This document shows, in pieces, positions 1-12,200 of a stretch of 64,000 nucleotides of DNA. A model generated the notes under the pieces. It did not search any database. It was not told the origin of the DNA and worked only from the letters and a program-made list of their open reading frames with translations. Origin of the DNA: Chimonanthus salicifolius (lineage: Eukaryota > Streptophyta > Magnoliopsida > Laurales > Calycanthaceae); the NCBI GenBank assembly GCA_013350335.1, contig CM023534.1:13672302-13736301 (forward strand), read 5' to 3'. A program made the translations under genes and the position numbers. Each line of letters begins with the position of its first letter. Positions within the stretch are counted from its first letter, which is position 1.

Positions 1-98
1 GCTTAGACAAGTGGCAAGCAGAATGATGGTTTCAGACATTACATACACATATACAGATAGATCAATATGTAAAATTCAAATGTTTGTTGCATTAATAC

Positions 99-3000
99 CA
101 TGGTCACTGTTGAACAGTAACTCTGTAAAGCTACGAGGCAAAGTTGAGAAAATGGCTCCAAAGTTGTTGACTAATGCCTTCTGACAAGATACATGTTGCT
201 CATCCTGGGAGTTCAAAACTGGCATCTCAGGATGATAGGTAACATCAGAGTCGGTAAAGGTTGATTCTTCATCAGCTCTGGTAGTTAATAAAAATATGAA
301 GATAATGCTTTTTTATACCTCTCTTTATTTTACTCTCACATTAGAGGATGTAAAAGGTTTAGTTAAATCAAGTATTGCAGATCCTTTCACCTGTATCGAA
401 GAGCATTTGAAGCAGTATGTTCAGATGGTAACATATCTTCACATACAAAATCATTTCTTGGAAATTTGTGATTGGGGACGTCGTCCATCAAGCTTTTCTA
501 CAGTAAAAGAAAACATTCAAATGAAAATTAGAACTAAAAAGAGAACACGAACAAAAATAGGTGATCGAATTCCTAAATACAGCAATGAATATCTCAACAA
601 AATTGTAGTAATAATTTACAGTGTAAAATTTACCTTGTTAAAATCCATCAATGGAAGGCTGTCTGTATATGTGGTAGAAGACTCATTGCAACCAATCATC
701 AATACAAACTGATTTGACATAAGCATATGTAATCTACAGCTTTATATCTGTTGATTGTTGAATACAGTTGACACTTAAAAGTTTTGTGACAACTGTAATT
801 AAAGTTTCATATATTATCCTCCAAATATCCACCACTTTCTAAAGCATTACCATGTACAATACATAATGGCACCTTGACACTTTTGAAAGTTGAAAAACCC
901 TTAATTTTAAAATCTGGCAATAATCATGACACAGACCCAATCTACAATATCTGGATTGCATATTTGGAGAAGATGGATCTTACAGAAACCAAGAGAACAA
1001 CTAGGCCTAAGGCCCTAGCAGACCCACAAAAAACCAAAGACATCAGACATCCAATGCATTCTGGCTTTCCTTGTTGAGAATTCCATTTTGCCTACAATTC
1101 CATTAACCAGCATTTAGCTCTTTCACTTAAATAGAAGAGATTATTTTAGTAGAATTCCATTTTGTCTATAATTTGATTAACTAACATTTAGTTCTATTGC
1201 TTCAATGGATGAGCTTATTTTTATAAAAGTATTATATTGCTTTACCTCAATGGCATAGGTTAGAAGTTTATTAGACTTTTGCTTTGGATAATAGGTATTA
1301 AGTGGGGCCCCCTTACATGAGTTGAGATTTTTTTTTCATGTGAAGAGGGACTCCATCAAAAGCCCATCTTAGGGTTTTGACAACCATTAAGTTGGTTGAT
1401 ATACACCATCTGCAATACTTATTCAGTGCAGACTGAAACAGTAAGGCACCCTGACACTTGGGTCACCCATGAGACATAGCCCATGGGCGATAATGACCCC
1501 CATGTGAGGCCCCATTTGAACCCCTTACCCCCCTCACACCCTACCCTATCCCATGAATTGGATTCCCACCCAATTTGAGCCCATTCTGAGTTGATCTCAC
1601 CTTTGACTTGAAATTCATACAAAATTGCCCACATTTTTACCATTGATTTTTGGACCCTTGAAAATCATGACTTTTGAAATCCAATTGACTTGATTTCTTA
1701 TGAGAAAAATCATCTCGAAAATACCTTTTGAATAGACCGAACCCCACCCAAGTGGGCCCCACAAGCCCACCTGCAAGACGTCACGCCCTTCTTCTTCTTC
1801 TTCCGCTTCTTCTTCTACTTAAATAAAGAAGCTTATTCTATTTTATATTGGTTCATCTCAATAGCATAGATTAGAAATTGATTAGATATTCATCCCAATA
1901 GCATGATTAGAAATTGATAAACCCCTTTAAATGAGTTGAGAATGGTAATTGATAAATGGGGGTTAGGTAGAACCCCTTTACATGAGTCTTCCTCTTCTTC
2001 TTTGTGTGTATGTGAAGAAAGACTCCATTAACAACCCATATTCACTTCCTATTACAAAAAAAAAAAAAAATAGGCCTATTGTAGAAAAAGTTTCTAAAAA
2101 TCTAGGTGATGGCCCAGGCACAAATAGGTGAGGAACAAAATAGATTGAGAGCCCATGTTGGAGCCTAGGTGCAACTAAGGTGTGCCTTTGACTACTATGA
2201 TGCTATAAAGTAAAAGAATAATATATGTAAAATATCACTAACAGTCATGCCCCTATATCCTATATTCTCAGTATCAAGCAATCTACCTGGACAAAAGAAT
2301 GTCATAGCTACCAAGCTTTAGATCTTCATAAATTGAGTCATATGACTGACAGCATGCTACAGTTTAGCATACCTGTCCCAATGAATTCCATGTTGGATCA
2401 ACGAATCTATTTCAATGAATCACTGTATATTGCAAGTATTTTTTCCATCCATTACAAATAGAATGCAAAAACTCAAAAGTAAAGGCAATCTGGACTTTTT
2501 CTTCTTAAAAGGAATTTCCTCATTACCTCATAAACTTCTTGGACGCTCTTCGTTTTTCTCGGTATTTTGAACAAGTAAGACGACATCACTAAACCTTGAG
2601 ATGATTCTGGTGATTCCAGATCAGCTTGAAATGAATTTGTAGAAATTTCTTGGTGCTTGTTGGAGATGCCCAGCCACATTGGCTTATCTTCAGGGACACT
2701 ACTAAAACTTTGTAGGATTCCCTAAAGGTTGCGCAAATTTAGAAATCTTGATTGTCTTGTTCAAGGAGATTGGCAAGGTTCAAGAAATAGCCGACAAAAG
2801 CATTGATATTTTTTCCAACATCTTTTTAGGAATGAAGAGAATTGCACAAGTAAAAGAAAAGGTCAAAATAAATTATTCTACTGTAGTAACAATGCATAAA
2901 TAAGAAATTAATTAAAAGAATGCAAAGTGCGAAAGACAAGAGAGCCACAGCGATTAGTTTAAGAACTGCTATTGACATTTTAAGCAAAATACTATAAAAG

Positions 3001-6000
3001 CTACAGTGACCATATTAATTGTAGTCCATGGGGTTCGAGCAATAGAAAGGGCAAGGAACTTCTACTGTCATGTTAAGTGGTAATGATGGTTGCACCTTCA
3101 CAGCATCAAAGAATGCTTGTGCCTCACTACCAGATGAAAACCTCAGTGCGAACTTCTGAATCTGCAAATTCAAAAGAAATATCTTCAGTAGCAAGAATGC
3201 TACAATCAAAGCCATATAAGACTAAAATGAGCAAAGCTCTATACGCAAGGATCCCCTACTGGCAAGCTAAAACAGTAGTGGAAATTTTTAGCCTCAAAAT
3301 AACATCTTAACACCTGGGTCCTCTTTGGCAGATATTTATGGTTGTTGGACTAAGCATCAGACTTAAATGACCTGTTTACCCACTGTTTGGTGTAGTCAAG
3401 CTTAGGGTTCCATCACAACGATACCCATTTAAATGGAACAATGAAATAAATGGTCACAACCTCAACCAAGTGAATTCCACCTTTCCATGTGGAATGCATT
3501 TTTCTGAAAAAGCATGTAAATGGGTTAAGGTATGTTTGCTATTTCTCCCTAGAAAGGGATTTCCAATAGGAATCATTGCTTACACGCTGTCCTACCCTTT
3601 TACCCAATTTTGAGGAAAAAATATTCACAGAGAAAATCCTCTCCATTTCCTGTTTTTGCCAAAAAAAAAAAACACAAGATACTGATGGAAAAATCTACTT
3701 TTTGAAACCCCTTCTAGTTGTCCTCTCAAAAGCTTTCTGTCATTAATGGTAACTAACTGTACAAATTAAAAGTTTTCTGTCATTAATGGTAACTAACTGT
3801 ACAAATTAAAACTTTTTAGCTTTCGCACTCTTTTTTTCCTTTTCCATTCAAAACTTCATCATCCATCCCAACCAATAAAATTCACAATGAGTAGAATCTG
3901 GTTAAGAAATTTTACCAATTGGAGTACGGGTCTAGGTGGCAATGGGAACATCCAAGATCAGGTCTGGCCTGGCCTATGTTGAGCTCAATTTTGCAGGCAG
4001 GCTTTTCAGACTGCAGCCTCAAAGAACGGTTCTGCAGCATGCATTCAAAATCAACTAAAATATTGAATGACTCTCAGAGGGCCCATTTGGTAGGTCTTTT
4101 AATGGGTTGCAAACAGTTCATCTTTTTCCTTGATAACTACTCATTTTGATATCCTACAAATGCAAAACAAGGAAAATCTAACAATGGAAATTTCTCAAAT
4201 ATGTTCCATCCGTAGTACAGCAAAGAAGAAGAATGATCTATACTCTCTCTCACATTCACTCCAAATTCAAAGTCTCATTTCCAACCAATTTGAATCTCGC
4301 ATCTCAGTTTCATTTTTCTCTGTACAACGAAACAACCTGCTCAAGATACACAATATCGAACTATGCTGTGGGGAATCTAGACAACAAGGATCCAACTATC
4401 CTGTGGCGTAGATTGGACCATAGATTGATTTAACCAGCACAAGAAATTGGAGCCTTTTTCTTAAACTAAGTCAGATACGAATTTTGTGAAGTAGATGGAG
4501 CACAAGTTTCAGAGGCGTTCCAATCAAAGAGCTAGTGCAAGATGAGATTGGAAACATGTCCAACTCCTGCCTGCACCTCCACCGCCCTTCCTAGTTCCCT
4601 CACCTCCTTCCATGCCTTCATCAGCCCACCTCCACCTATGTTATTTGCTGGCCATCCATGTTATTTGATCCATCATTGACGCAGATGGTGGAGGAGGCAT
4701 TTGAGAGGAAGGGCAGTGTACAATACAGAATATGTTTCACTAATAACTGGTTTTCAGAAGAATAAGAAGGTGGAGAAAAAGGGATTGGCATACCAAGAAT
4801 TCAATAAATTTGCGACACTACCAATCCCAGTAAATATGAGTACCACATACACCAAAAGTAAAGGGGAAGAAAAGCGGAATAAAAAATTCCATTCTACCTT
4901 TCCTATAAACAATCCATGCTACCAAATGGTACCCAGAGATTCCAATAATGAAATTGAGATGCTTGCCTGGTCATGGCAATCTCTGTAGCTAACAAATACA
5001 ACTCTGCTCCTTCGAGTAGGGCATTCAATGGAGCATGACACCTGTGGCCATGAGAAATAGAGATTCGAAACAAAGTGTTCTTCCTACATCAAAGAGAACA
5101 ATGTCACTTTTGAGATTCTTTGTTCTCTGACCACTTATAACTTCAACAATGACAGGTAATGTTCAAATCTTGTAGTAAGCAACAATAAATTGGAAAAAGT
5201 AAGACACTGACACACATTGTTGTTAAAATCTCATGATACATGATTCATATGATATGATAATAGGAATGATTCGTAAATGGAAATCCTACAATTCTTGTGG
5301 ATGATAGAGTTATGGCGCTATTTGGATTTGAAAGCATGAAGCTTTTGGTTTGAGTTATTGGGTGTCTAGGACTTTTTCTATTTTTTGAGGGATTTTTATT
5401 TATTATTAGCTTTTTACAGCATCAGTTGGAGTATATAATGGTGTCATACTCTTAGAAGTTGGTTGAAATTTGAGCTCTATTGAATTATATATTGTTTTAC
5501 TTCATTTTGCAATTTATGTTAAAGGTTCACTTAATCCTGATAGAAAATTCAAGAGTTCCCCATATTATTACCTTTTAGATATCTTATTTTATATTTATAT
5601 ATTTTTAGTATAAATACTTATGAATCTTGCAGCTCTGCAATTTATGTATCATGATTTGCAACTGAAGATTTAAATTTTAAAACAATTTTATAGTACGATT
5701 CGATTTTCACAACATTGCTAACACAAAAATCAAGATGTGCAACATAAAATGATTTAAAAAAAAATAAAAAATCAACATATAGAAACTTTTTCTTAAATTA
5801 AGATAAATAATGGGCCCTAAGGAAAGTATGTACAAACTCATGCAAACATTAAATGTAAGCCCTAGATTTCTGAAAGCAATAGAAATAATCAATTGCTGCA
5901 AGGTTGCACAGGCAATCCATTCGAGTTAAGGATAGGACACAAGGATCCTCCAGCAGGGCATGATTTCTCATGCACCACTGCTAGATTGATAATTTTCTAA

Positions 6001-7610
6001 AAAGCATGTCTAAAATTTTCAGAAATGACTGTGTTTAGCATTTATTGAGGATCTAAAGAAAAAGACATCAAAATCCAGATGCATGTGGAGAAAACATTTC
6101 TCAACTTCCTCGAAGCAACAGATGAAGACTTCTAAAATTACTACGTGGTCAAAGATCTAACCAATTTACACGTGGTAAAAGAAAACTACCTGTCATTGGC
6201 AGATAATGAAGATAACCTATAACTTCAATATGGGAATGATACAAATAATCAATATAGTATCTCTATTTTCTATTAAAATGCGAAGAAAATGGAATTTAAT
6301 GCCTCAGAATTTGCACGAATTCGAAGTTAAGTTAAATAAAAAAATTGTGGAGCTTTCTTATATGAATAGTGCATTTCTCCTCAAAGAACCCATCAGTGCA
6401 AATCCAAATGACAAAAGATCTCCTCAGAAAGAGAAAATCATGTGAGAAAAATGCGAAAGCTCCAGGAATCAGAGCAGAAGAATAGGCATTCAAGTCCAAC
6501 CCATCTTAAATTTCTTCAAATGATCTAGATAAAAAATAAAAATGAAGCCTTATAAACCATAAAAACCAAGTGCAGAAACTAAATGGAGGAAAGAGCTCAA
6601 AAAAACTGAGAGAGCATCTAAAAAGTGTCCAAATCGCAGAATCAGAGGCATTCATGTCCAACGCATCTGAAACCTTTCTCGGACAATCTAGAGGGAAAAG
6701 GAAAAAATCATGACACTCCCAGAAAAAAAGAACCTAGAAAGTAAGCTCAAGGAATCAAGGACTCCATGAGATCCAATCATCAAAGAAGACGGCAGAAACT
6801 GCAAAATCAGAGCAGATGAAGCAAAGGCATTCAAATCCAGAGCATACGAACCCTTTAACTAGAGGACAGAGAAAGACATCAAATTAGTTCCCAAAAAGGG
6901 AAAAAAAAAAAAACCTAAAAAGGAGCCAAAGGACTCCAACAAGTCCAAAAACCAAATAAAGCGTGAAATAAAAACTGCAGAGTTCAGAGCAGCAGAGATA
7001 GAGGCATTTAAAGTTTTAAACCCAACTGTGACCGAATCCTTCATGGGATGATACTCTAGAGACGAACGGAAAACATCACTCTATATAAAAAATAAAAATA
7101 AAAAAGTGACCTATGAGAAAGCAATAACTCCAAGAAATTCGTAAAAGAAAATGCAGTATATTACAGAAGAAATTCGGAGCAGAACAAGCATATTCAAAAT
7201 CCGGTGCATCACAACCCCTGCTGGAATGGACTAGAGAAAGACTGGGGAATGAGGTACAGAAAAAACCTAAAAAATAGAGTCAGAGAAAGAGAGAGAGAGA
7301 GAGAGAGATTGGGGATTAAAATAAGAAAGGGCGAAGTGGGAAAGTAGGGAGAAGGGACTTACGAAAATGCAGTGTGGAATGGAGACGAGGAGAATAGGAC
7401 TATAGGAGGGGCATTGGGGACGAGAGAGAGGGACAGAGAGGAAGAAGATGAAGAAGAAACCCATGTGCCTCTCGATCGGCTCTTGCATTTGGGGAGGGGT
7501 TTGATATCCACACAAGAAGGCGACGGGAGGCGTGGGAAGTTGAAGAAGCGAGAGAATTCCACCTCCCAACTCCTCCTCTCTGCAGCCAACACCTCTCCAC
7601 CTCCCGCCAT
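99..7610 (-). CDS. PHS1: PHS1-like meiotic synapsis protein gene, 3' end outside the window
   Basis: Homologue of plant POOR HOMOLOGOUS SYNAPSIS 1, a protein needed for correct homologue pairing at meiosis that works by letting RAD50 into the nucleus (known for the family). Exons I can place, in transcript order: 7610-7363 (starts ATG; contains WEVEFSRFFNFP and GTWVSSSSSSS, both family hallmarks), 5083-4967 (EEHFVSNLYFSWPQVSC, then RVVFVSYRDC), 3161-3096 (IQKFALRFSSGSEAQAF), 2721-2527 (LQSFSSVPEDKP onwards) and 277-99 (RADEES, then STLPRSFTELLFNS). The exon at 5083-4967 ends in a GC donor that joins in phase 0 to IQKFALRF. Two joints are unsolved. Exon 1 ends in phase 2 while the next placed exon starts in phase 0, and exon 277-99 needs two carried bases that 2527 does not supply. 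Short exons may be missing at both places. The C-terminus should lie beyond base 1. The family call is firm; the exon set is incomplete. Confidence 0.82.
1077..1230. repeat. Imperfect tandem duplication (period about 73)
   Basis: GAATTCCATTTTG followed by CTACAATTCCATTAAC recurs, altered, about 73 bases later (AGAATTCCATTTTGTCTA). The rest of the unit also lines up. It lies in the PHS1 intron. Confidence 0.5.
1420..1800 (-). mobile_element. MITE-like repeat, copy 1 of a family shared with 18316
   Basis: Read on the minus strand, this piece follows the 18316-18705 element for about 250 bases with small indels. Shared words include CATGATTTTCAAGGGT, AAATTGGGTGGGAAT (CGAATTGGGTGGGAAT in the other copy) and CATGGGTGA near one end. 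It lies in the 3' part of the PHS1 gene, in intron DNA. The ends are blurred and no target duplication was found. CTT-rich simple sequence follows at 1788-1818. Confidence 0.6.
3733..3812. repeat. Exact tandem duplication, 40-bp unit
   Basis: The unit starting TTCTGTCATTAATGGTAACT is present twice with a period of 40 bases and almost no difference, which points to a recent local duplication. It is inside the long PHS1 intron between exons 5083-4967 and 3161-3096. Confidence 0.85.
7285..7310. repeat. GA microsatellite
   Basis: A run of GA dinucleotides just inside PHS1 intron 1, next to the donor of exon 1. A CT tract on the transcribed strand close to a start is common in plant 5' regions. 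Confidence 0.8.
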
Positions 7611-9223
7611 CTTTTTCCCTGTCGCCTCTCCCGCCCTTTTCTGGTTTGTACTTCAGGAGAAATGGCTCCTGTACTTTACGTATTTTATTGATTTTTTAAA
7701 TGATTCATATATTTTTTAAATAAAGAAGCAGTAAGAGTGCAGATACACATACAAAATATAAAGAAAAGTTATTTTTTAAAACAATGCAATTTTTGGAACT
7801 TGGAAGGAGCGTTTTTAAAATTGAATCGAAGTCATTTTTGTTGAATCCATATCGGTCTATAAAAGAACTTCATCTCTGCTATATTCCATTTTTCTAATAT
7901 TTATAAATTTTATAAAATATTATTTTCCCATTTAAAACATCATTTTTTATTTTATAGTTGCTCCATCCTTCTCAAAATACTTGTCTTCTAGTGATCATTT
8001 TCTAATTGATAGGAAAATAATATTCTTTTATAAGCTTTAACTTGTCCATACACGACATTATATAATTATTTCCACATTCAATTCTCATCATCTCAATCAT
8101 AGTGATATGGGCTTGGTTGTTGTGTGTGAAGAGTTGAAGACGGCTCTGACTTTAAAAGGTAGGTTACAATACCTCACTCCAAAAGTTTCACATTACTAGT
8201 TGCACTGAAAAATTCTCTTCTTATTCTTCTACCATGAGGCCTTTTGAGAACAATAGTGGGTTGACTCACTATGTATGAAGCTCAGAGCAAACAATAGTAA
8301 GATAGGTCATTACAATACACCTAGCATAGTTTTGCATTAATACGTGTACATTAGATACAAGCTCGAAAAGGCCTCGTAAGAGAGGGACATGGGCATTATC
8401 ATATATGTAGAATTCAAAATTCCCCAATACGTCCATCCTAATCTCCCAGAATCGTCCTGAGCTTTCGTACGATTTGTAACGATGTATTCCACTCAGCACC
8501 ATTCTATCCGTTTGTTGTGCCCGTACACATGGACGGCTTTGCATTTAGCATGTGTACATCACATAGGTAAGAGCGTCATCATATATCCAGAATCTAAATA
8601 TTTTTTCTAGACAGTGTAAAACAAATTAGAGTCCCCTGAGTTTTTTCCTCCCTCCTCAGTCAAGCTTTTCTATAACAATGCACATAGCTCCGATTAGAGC
8701 GTCTTCACATAAAATTTCAAATTTTCCTTCCCAAATAGTCAAATACAAATATGAAAATCTCACTACTAAAACGGAAACACTTTATCTCTCCACTCTCCTA
8801 ATTTTTTTATTTTAATCTTTTTTGCTGTAATTATCAAAAGGATAAAGTGAAACCAATGATTTAAGAAAAAAATACTATTTAAAGAAATCTCTATAATGTT
8901 TCAGAAAAACCCTCTTCAAAGGAAACTTCTGCAAAATACATAAATGCATCCCTAATTGCATTGGAAATTTAAATAAATAGTAATTTAAAAATTGACAATT
9001 ATAAACTTTGAATGAAAGTGTCACAAATTTATTTTTAAATACATCGTCTTTTTCATCCCCATAAACAATGTCTTATTACAGTGAGACTGCGTGAGACGCA
9101 AGCACGCAGACTTTTTTGTCAGTTAGACCATCAACAAAGGGGAGCAGATTCATTCCTCGCCCGTATCCTTTCTCTTCTTCGATTTCTCCACTGAAGAAGA
9201 GGAAGAAGTCGACGACAACGACG
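7611..9223. other. Divergent intergenic region between PHS1 and the TrpD-like gene
   Basis: This 1.6-kb AT-rich stretch separates two genes transcribed away from each other, so both promoters should lie here. I see no clear TATA box and no coding frame. Short open frames present have no family resemblance. Confidence 0.6.
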
Positions 9224-12200
9224 ATGATGAAATCTCTAGTCCATGGAGGTTCTAATCTATGCTGTTTCCCTTCTATTCATCCCATCAAGGCCCGAAATCT
9301 CTCGGATTCTGGCTATCATATTACCTTTTCATCGCCATCAATCCACCTCTACCCTTCCATTCTGCAAAAGAGGAATCCGACGGCCATAGCTGCTGTGGCT
9401 CCCGCAACTTTAGATGACTTAGGATTTCTAGAATCCGATATCCGCAATCCTGCTGTCTCCTCGTCTTACCGCTCTTTGAAGATCCAGAAACCAAATCAGA
9501 CGGTTCTGGAAGCTCAAGCTAAGGTTTGCACGGGTCCCACTCAGACCAGGCCTCTCAGTGAAGAGCAGGCGTTCAAGGTCTTGGATACTATCCTCAGATC
9601 AGGTGAATTCATTTTCCTTTTCTCTCTTTTTTGTTGTTGTTTTTGCTGAGGCAGTAGGAAAATCGAACGACATTGGTTGATTAGTTTAGCATTTCTTCAT
9701 TTTGTTGCTTACTAAGAAAAAAGGAGAGCTCATTTTGGAGTTCGATATATTCATAGTTTTGTTCAGCTCTGTTTGGATGCACGAAGAGAAAGTACTTTTT
9801 CTGGAAAATAACTATTTTAAACTAAGAATGGTTACGTTCTATTAGAGAATGGTTATTTTTCAGGAATTTGTTTTTCTTGTCATGCATCCAAACAGAATCT
9901 TAAGAAACTGTTGCTTTTCAACAGAAAGTCTTTGCAAACATTAGTCAACGTGTTCTCGATGCAAACGTTCTCAAAGTCAGTGCCACCTTTATACTGTATG
10001 AATCATTAGTCATTGCTGCCTCTTTGTATCATGTGCCCATTGTATCCCTATTTATTTTTCATGAGAGAAAGGGATACTCCTTATTTGATGTAAGTGTTAG
10101 TTTTCAATATTGTGGAAAAAACAGGGAGAAAACTGAGAATCTCTTGCATAAGTTGATTGGTAATATTCCCCGTCAAGACATGTAAAATACAAATGCATCA
10201 ATGAAAAGCTTAAAGAGGAGGTCTTATACACATCTGGTTAAAAGCCCAGTGATCTGGCAGTGAATGTGAGAGAGTAAGACCCCCTATGACAAAAATTGGA
10301 GGGAACTGCCAAATTGTCCAAAATGGTGATGGGCTTCAATTTTTTGACATCAAAATACAACATGGGTGACTTTTTTTTTCAAAAAAAATCTACGATAATT
10401 AGTCCAACAGTGAGGATGCATCAGATGGACATGGATCAAGGTTGGATCAAAATCTAAACGAGAATACAATTATTTCAATGTTTTGGATCCGTAATGGGCT
10501 CCAGATGGGGCCCTTACATTGGCACACGAAATGCCTGGGCATTTCCTAGACTCTGGCTAGTTTCAAAACTCAAAACTGGGACTCATCTCAGAAGGTTACC
10601 AAGACCAGTTACACATGCAAGTTCAAACAAGATCTGCTGAAGGCCTATCAGATTTGTTAGAGTTGTTCAAGGCAGTGGCACTTTCAATTCAAGTTAAATC
10701 GGCTGAATTAGAAGTAAACTGCCTTTAAACTACAATCTACAGAAGCAGCTGAATGACATCCTACTCTGATGTTGAAGTGCCTATCGACGGTGATGATGAT
10801 GCATGTTAAGATGCCTGTTAGTAACATCCTCTAACTTTTTTGTGACATTTTTAAACCATGATCTACATATTTTGACTTGTTTTAACTTCTATATCATAAA
10901 AAGGCTCTTTCATCATTGAAAGAAAATCCATTTAACTTTCTTGATACCGAGGCCAGTTAGTAAGACCAGTAGATTAGGTATTAAATGAGCCATGTTCAAC
11001 TTACTGCATGCATGACATATATACACACCACTCTTGACTGCTCAAGCTACAGTTCCTTAGAGGCTTAAGATCTAGTGAAAGTCCAGTATGCATTTGACTG
11101 TTCTATTTTCACAAATATAATTGGCTCTTGATCTTCCTAATCATCCATTTACAGCCAAAAGTTGTTTGGTTGTAGCCTTTTTAAGTGGCATTTTTCATTA
11201 ATAATGCATCCATAAGGGCCCCATAATTTGTACTGTCTGGATTGCCATACACAACCTCTACAGGTATATTTCACAAGTACCACAGTTTTGCTATCTGAGA
11301 GATTATTAGGAATCTAAACATTTGTTTTATCGTGATTTGTCTATGTGCAATCTAAGCTCGAGGAGAACTAAAAGGTGAGGAGGAAGTCTCTAAAGCTCAG
11401 CTTGGTGCGTTTTTTGCTGGAATGACAATACGTGCAAATGCTTTTCCGGAAGTTACGCAATGGAGTGAAGGAGAAAGGCGTGCAATGAACTTATTTTGGC
11501 CAGTTCTAGTTCAGGTTCTTCCGTCAGATACTATTTTTATTGCTGACCCTGAAGGCACGATAATGGGAGCAAGTGCTTCAATTGGGCCTCAATTTGTGGG
11601 CAATGGTACTGTAGAGATGAGATTGGTAGGAGCTCTGAGGGAAGTCTTGGCTGGTGGCCATCTTGGCTACGAGGAAGTTCAAGGTGTTTTGAGAGATGTT
11701 CTTCCGTTAATACCAAAAAATGGGAATTCAGAAAAAGTGAGTGAATCATTACTTTCGGCATTTCTAATAGGACAACGCATGAATGGGGAGACAGATCGTG
11801 AGTTGAAAGCATACTGCCTTGCCTTTGACGATGAGCTTGGTAATGTCTATTATTTCATCCTTTCTAGACAGTGATTGTTGCAGATAATCATTTCTCTAAT
11901 TGTTTAACAGTGATATTCAACCATTTCCAAACTTGGGCTGAATTCTGGACTGTATCAGTTTGTTGGCAGGGTGTCACGTTTAGGTTGTCTTTAATCAATT
12001 TGTTTTATGATCGTCAGGTCCTCACCCTGTGGCTGATGTCAGATCTTTGACTCACTATGGTGAACCATATGATGGAAATACACGTTTCTTTAGGAGCACT
12101 TTATTTGTTGCTGCAGTGAGAGCTTCTTATGGTGAATCTTGCCTGCTGCATGGTGTGGAATGGATGCCTCCAAAGGTCAGTCTACAATTTATTTATTTTT

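Noticed and set aside
7372..7719. 115-codon plus-strand open frame
   Set aside because: It is the antisense shadow of PHS1 exon 1, which has clear family motifs on the minus strand.
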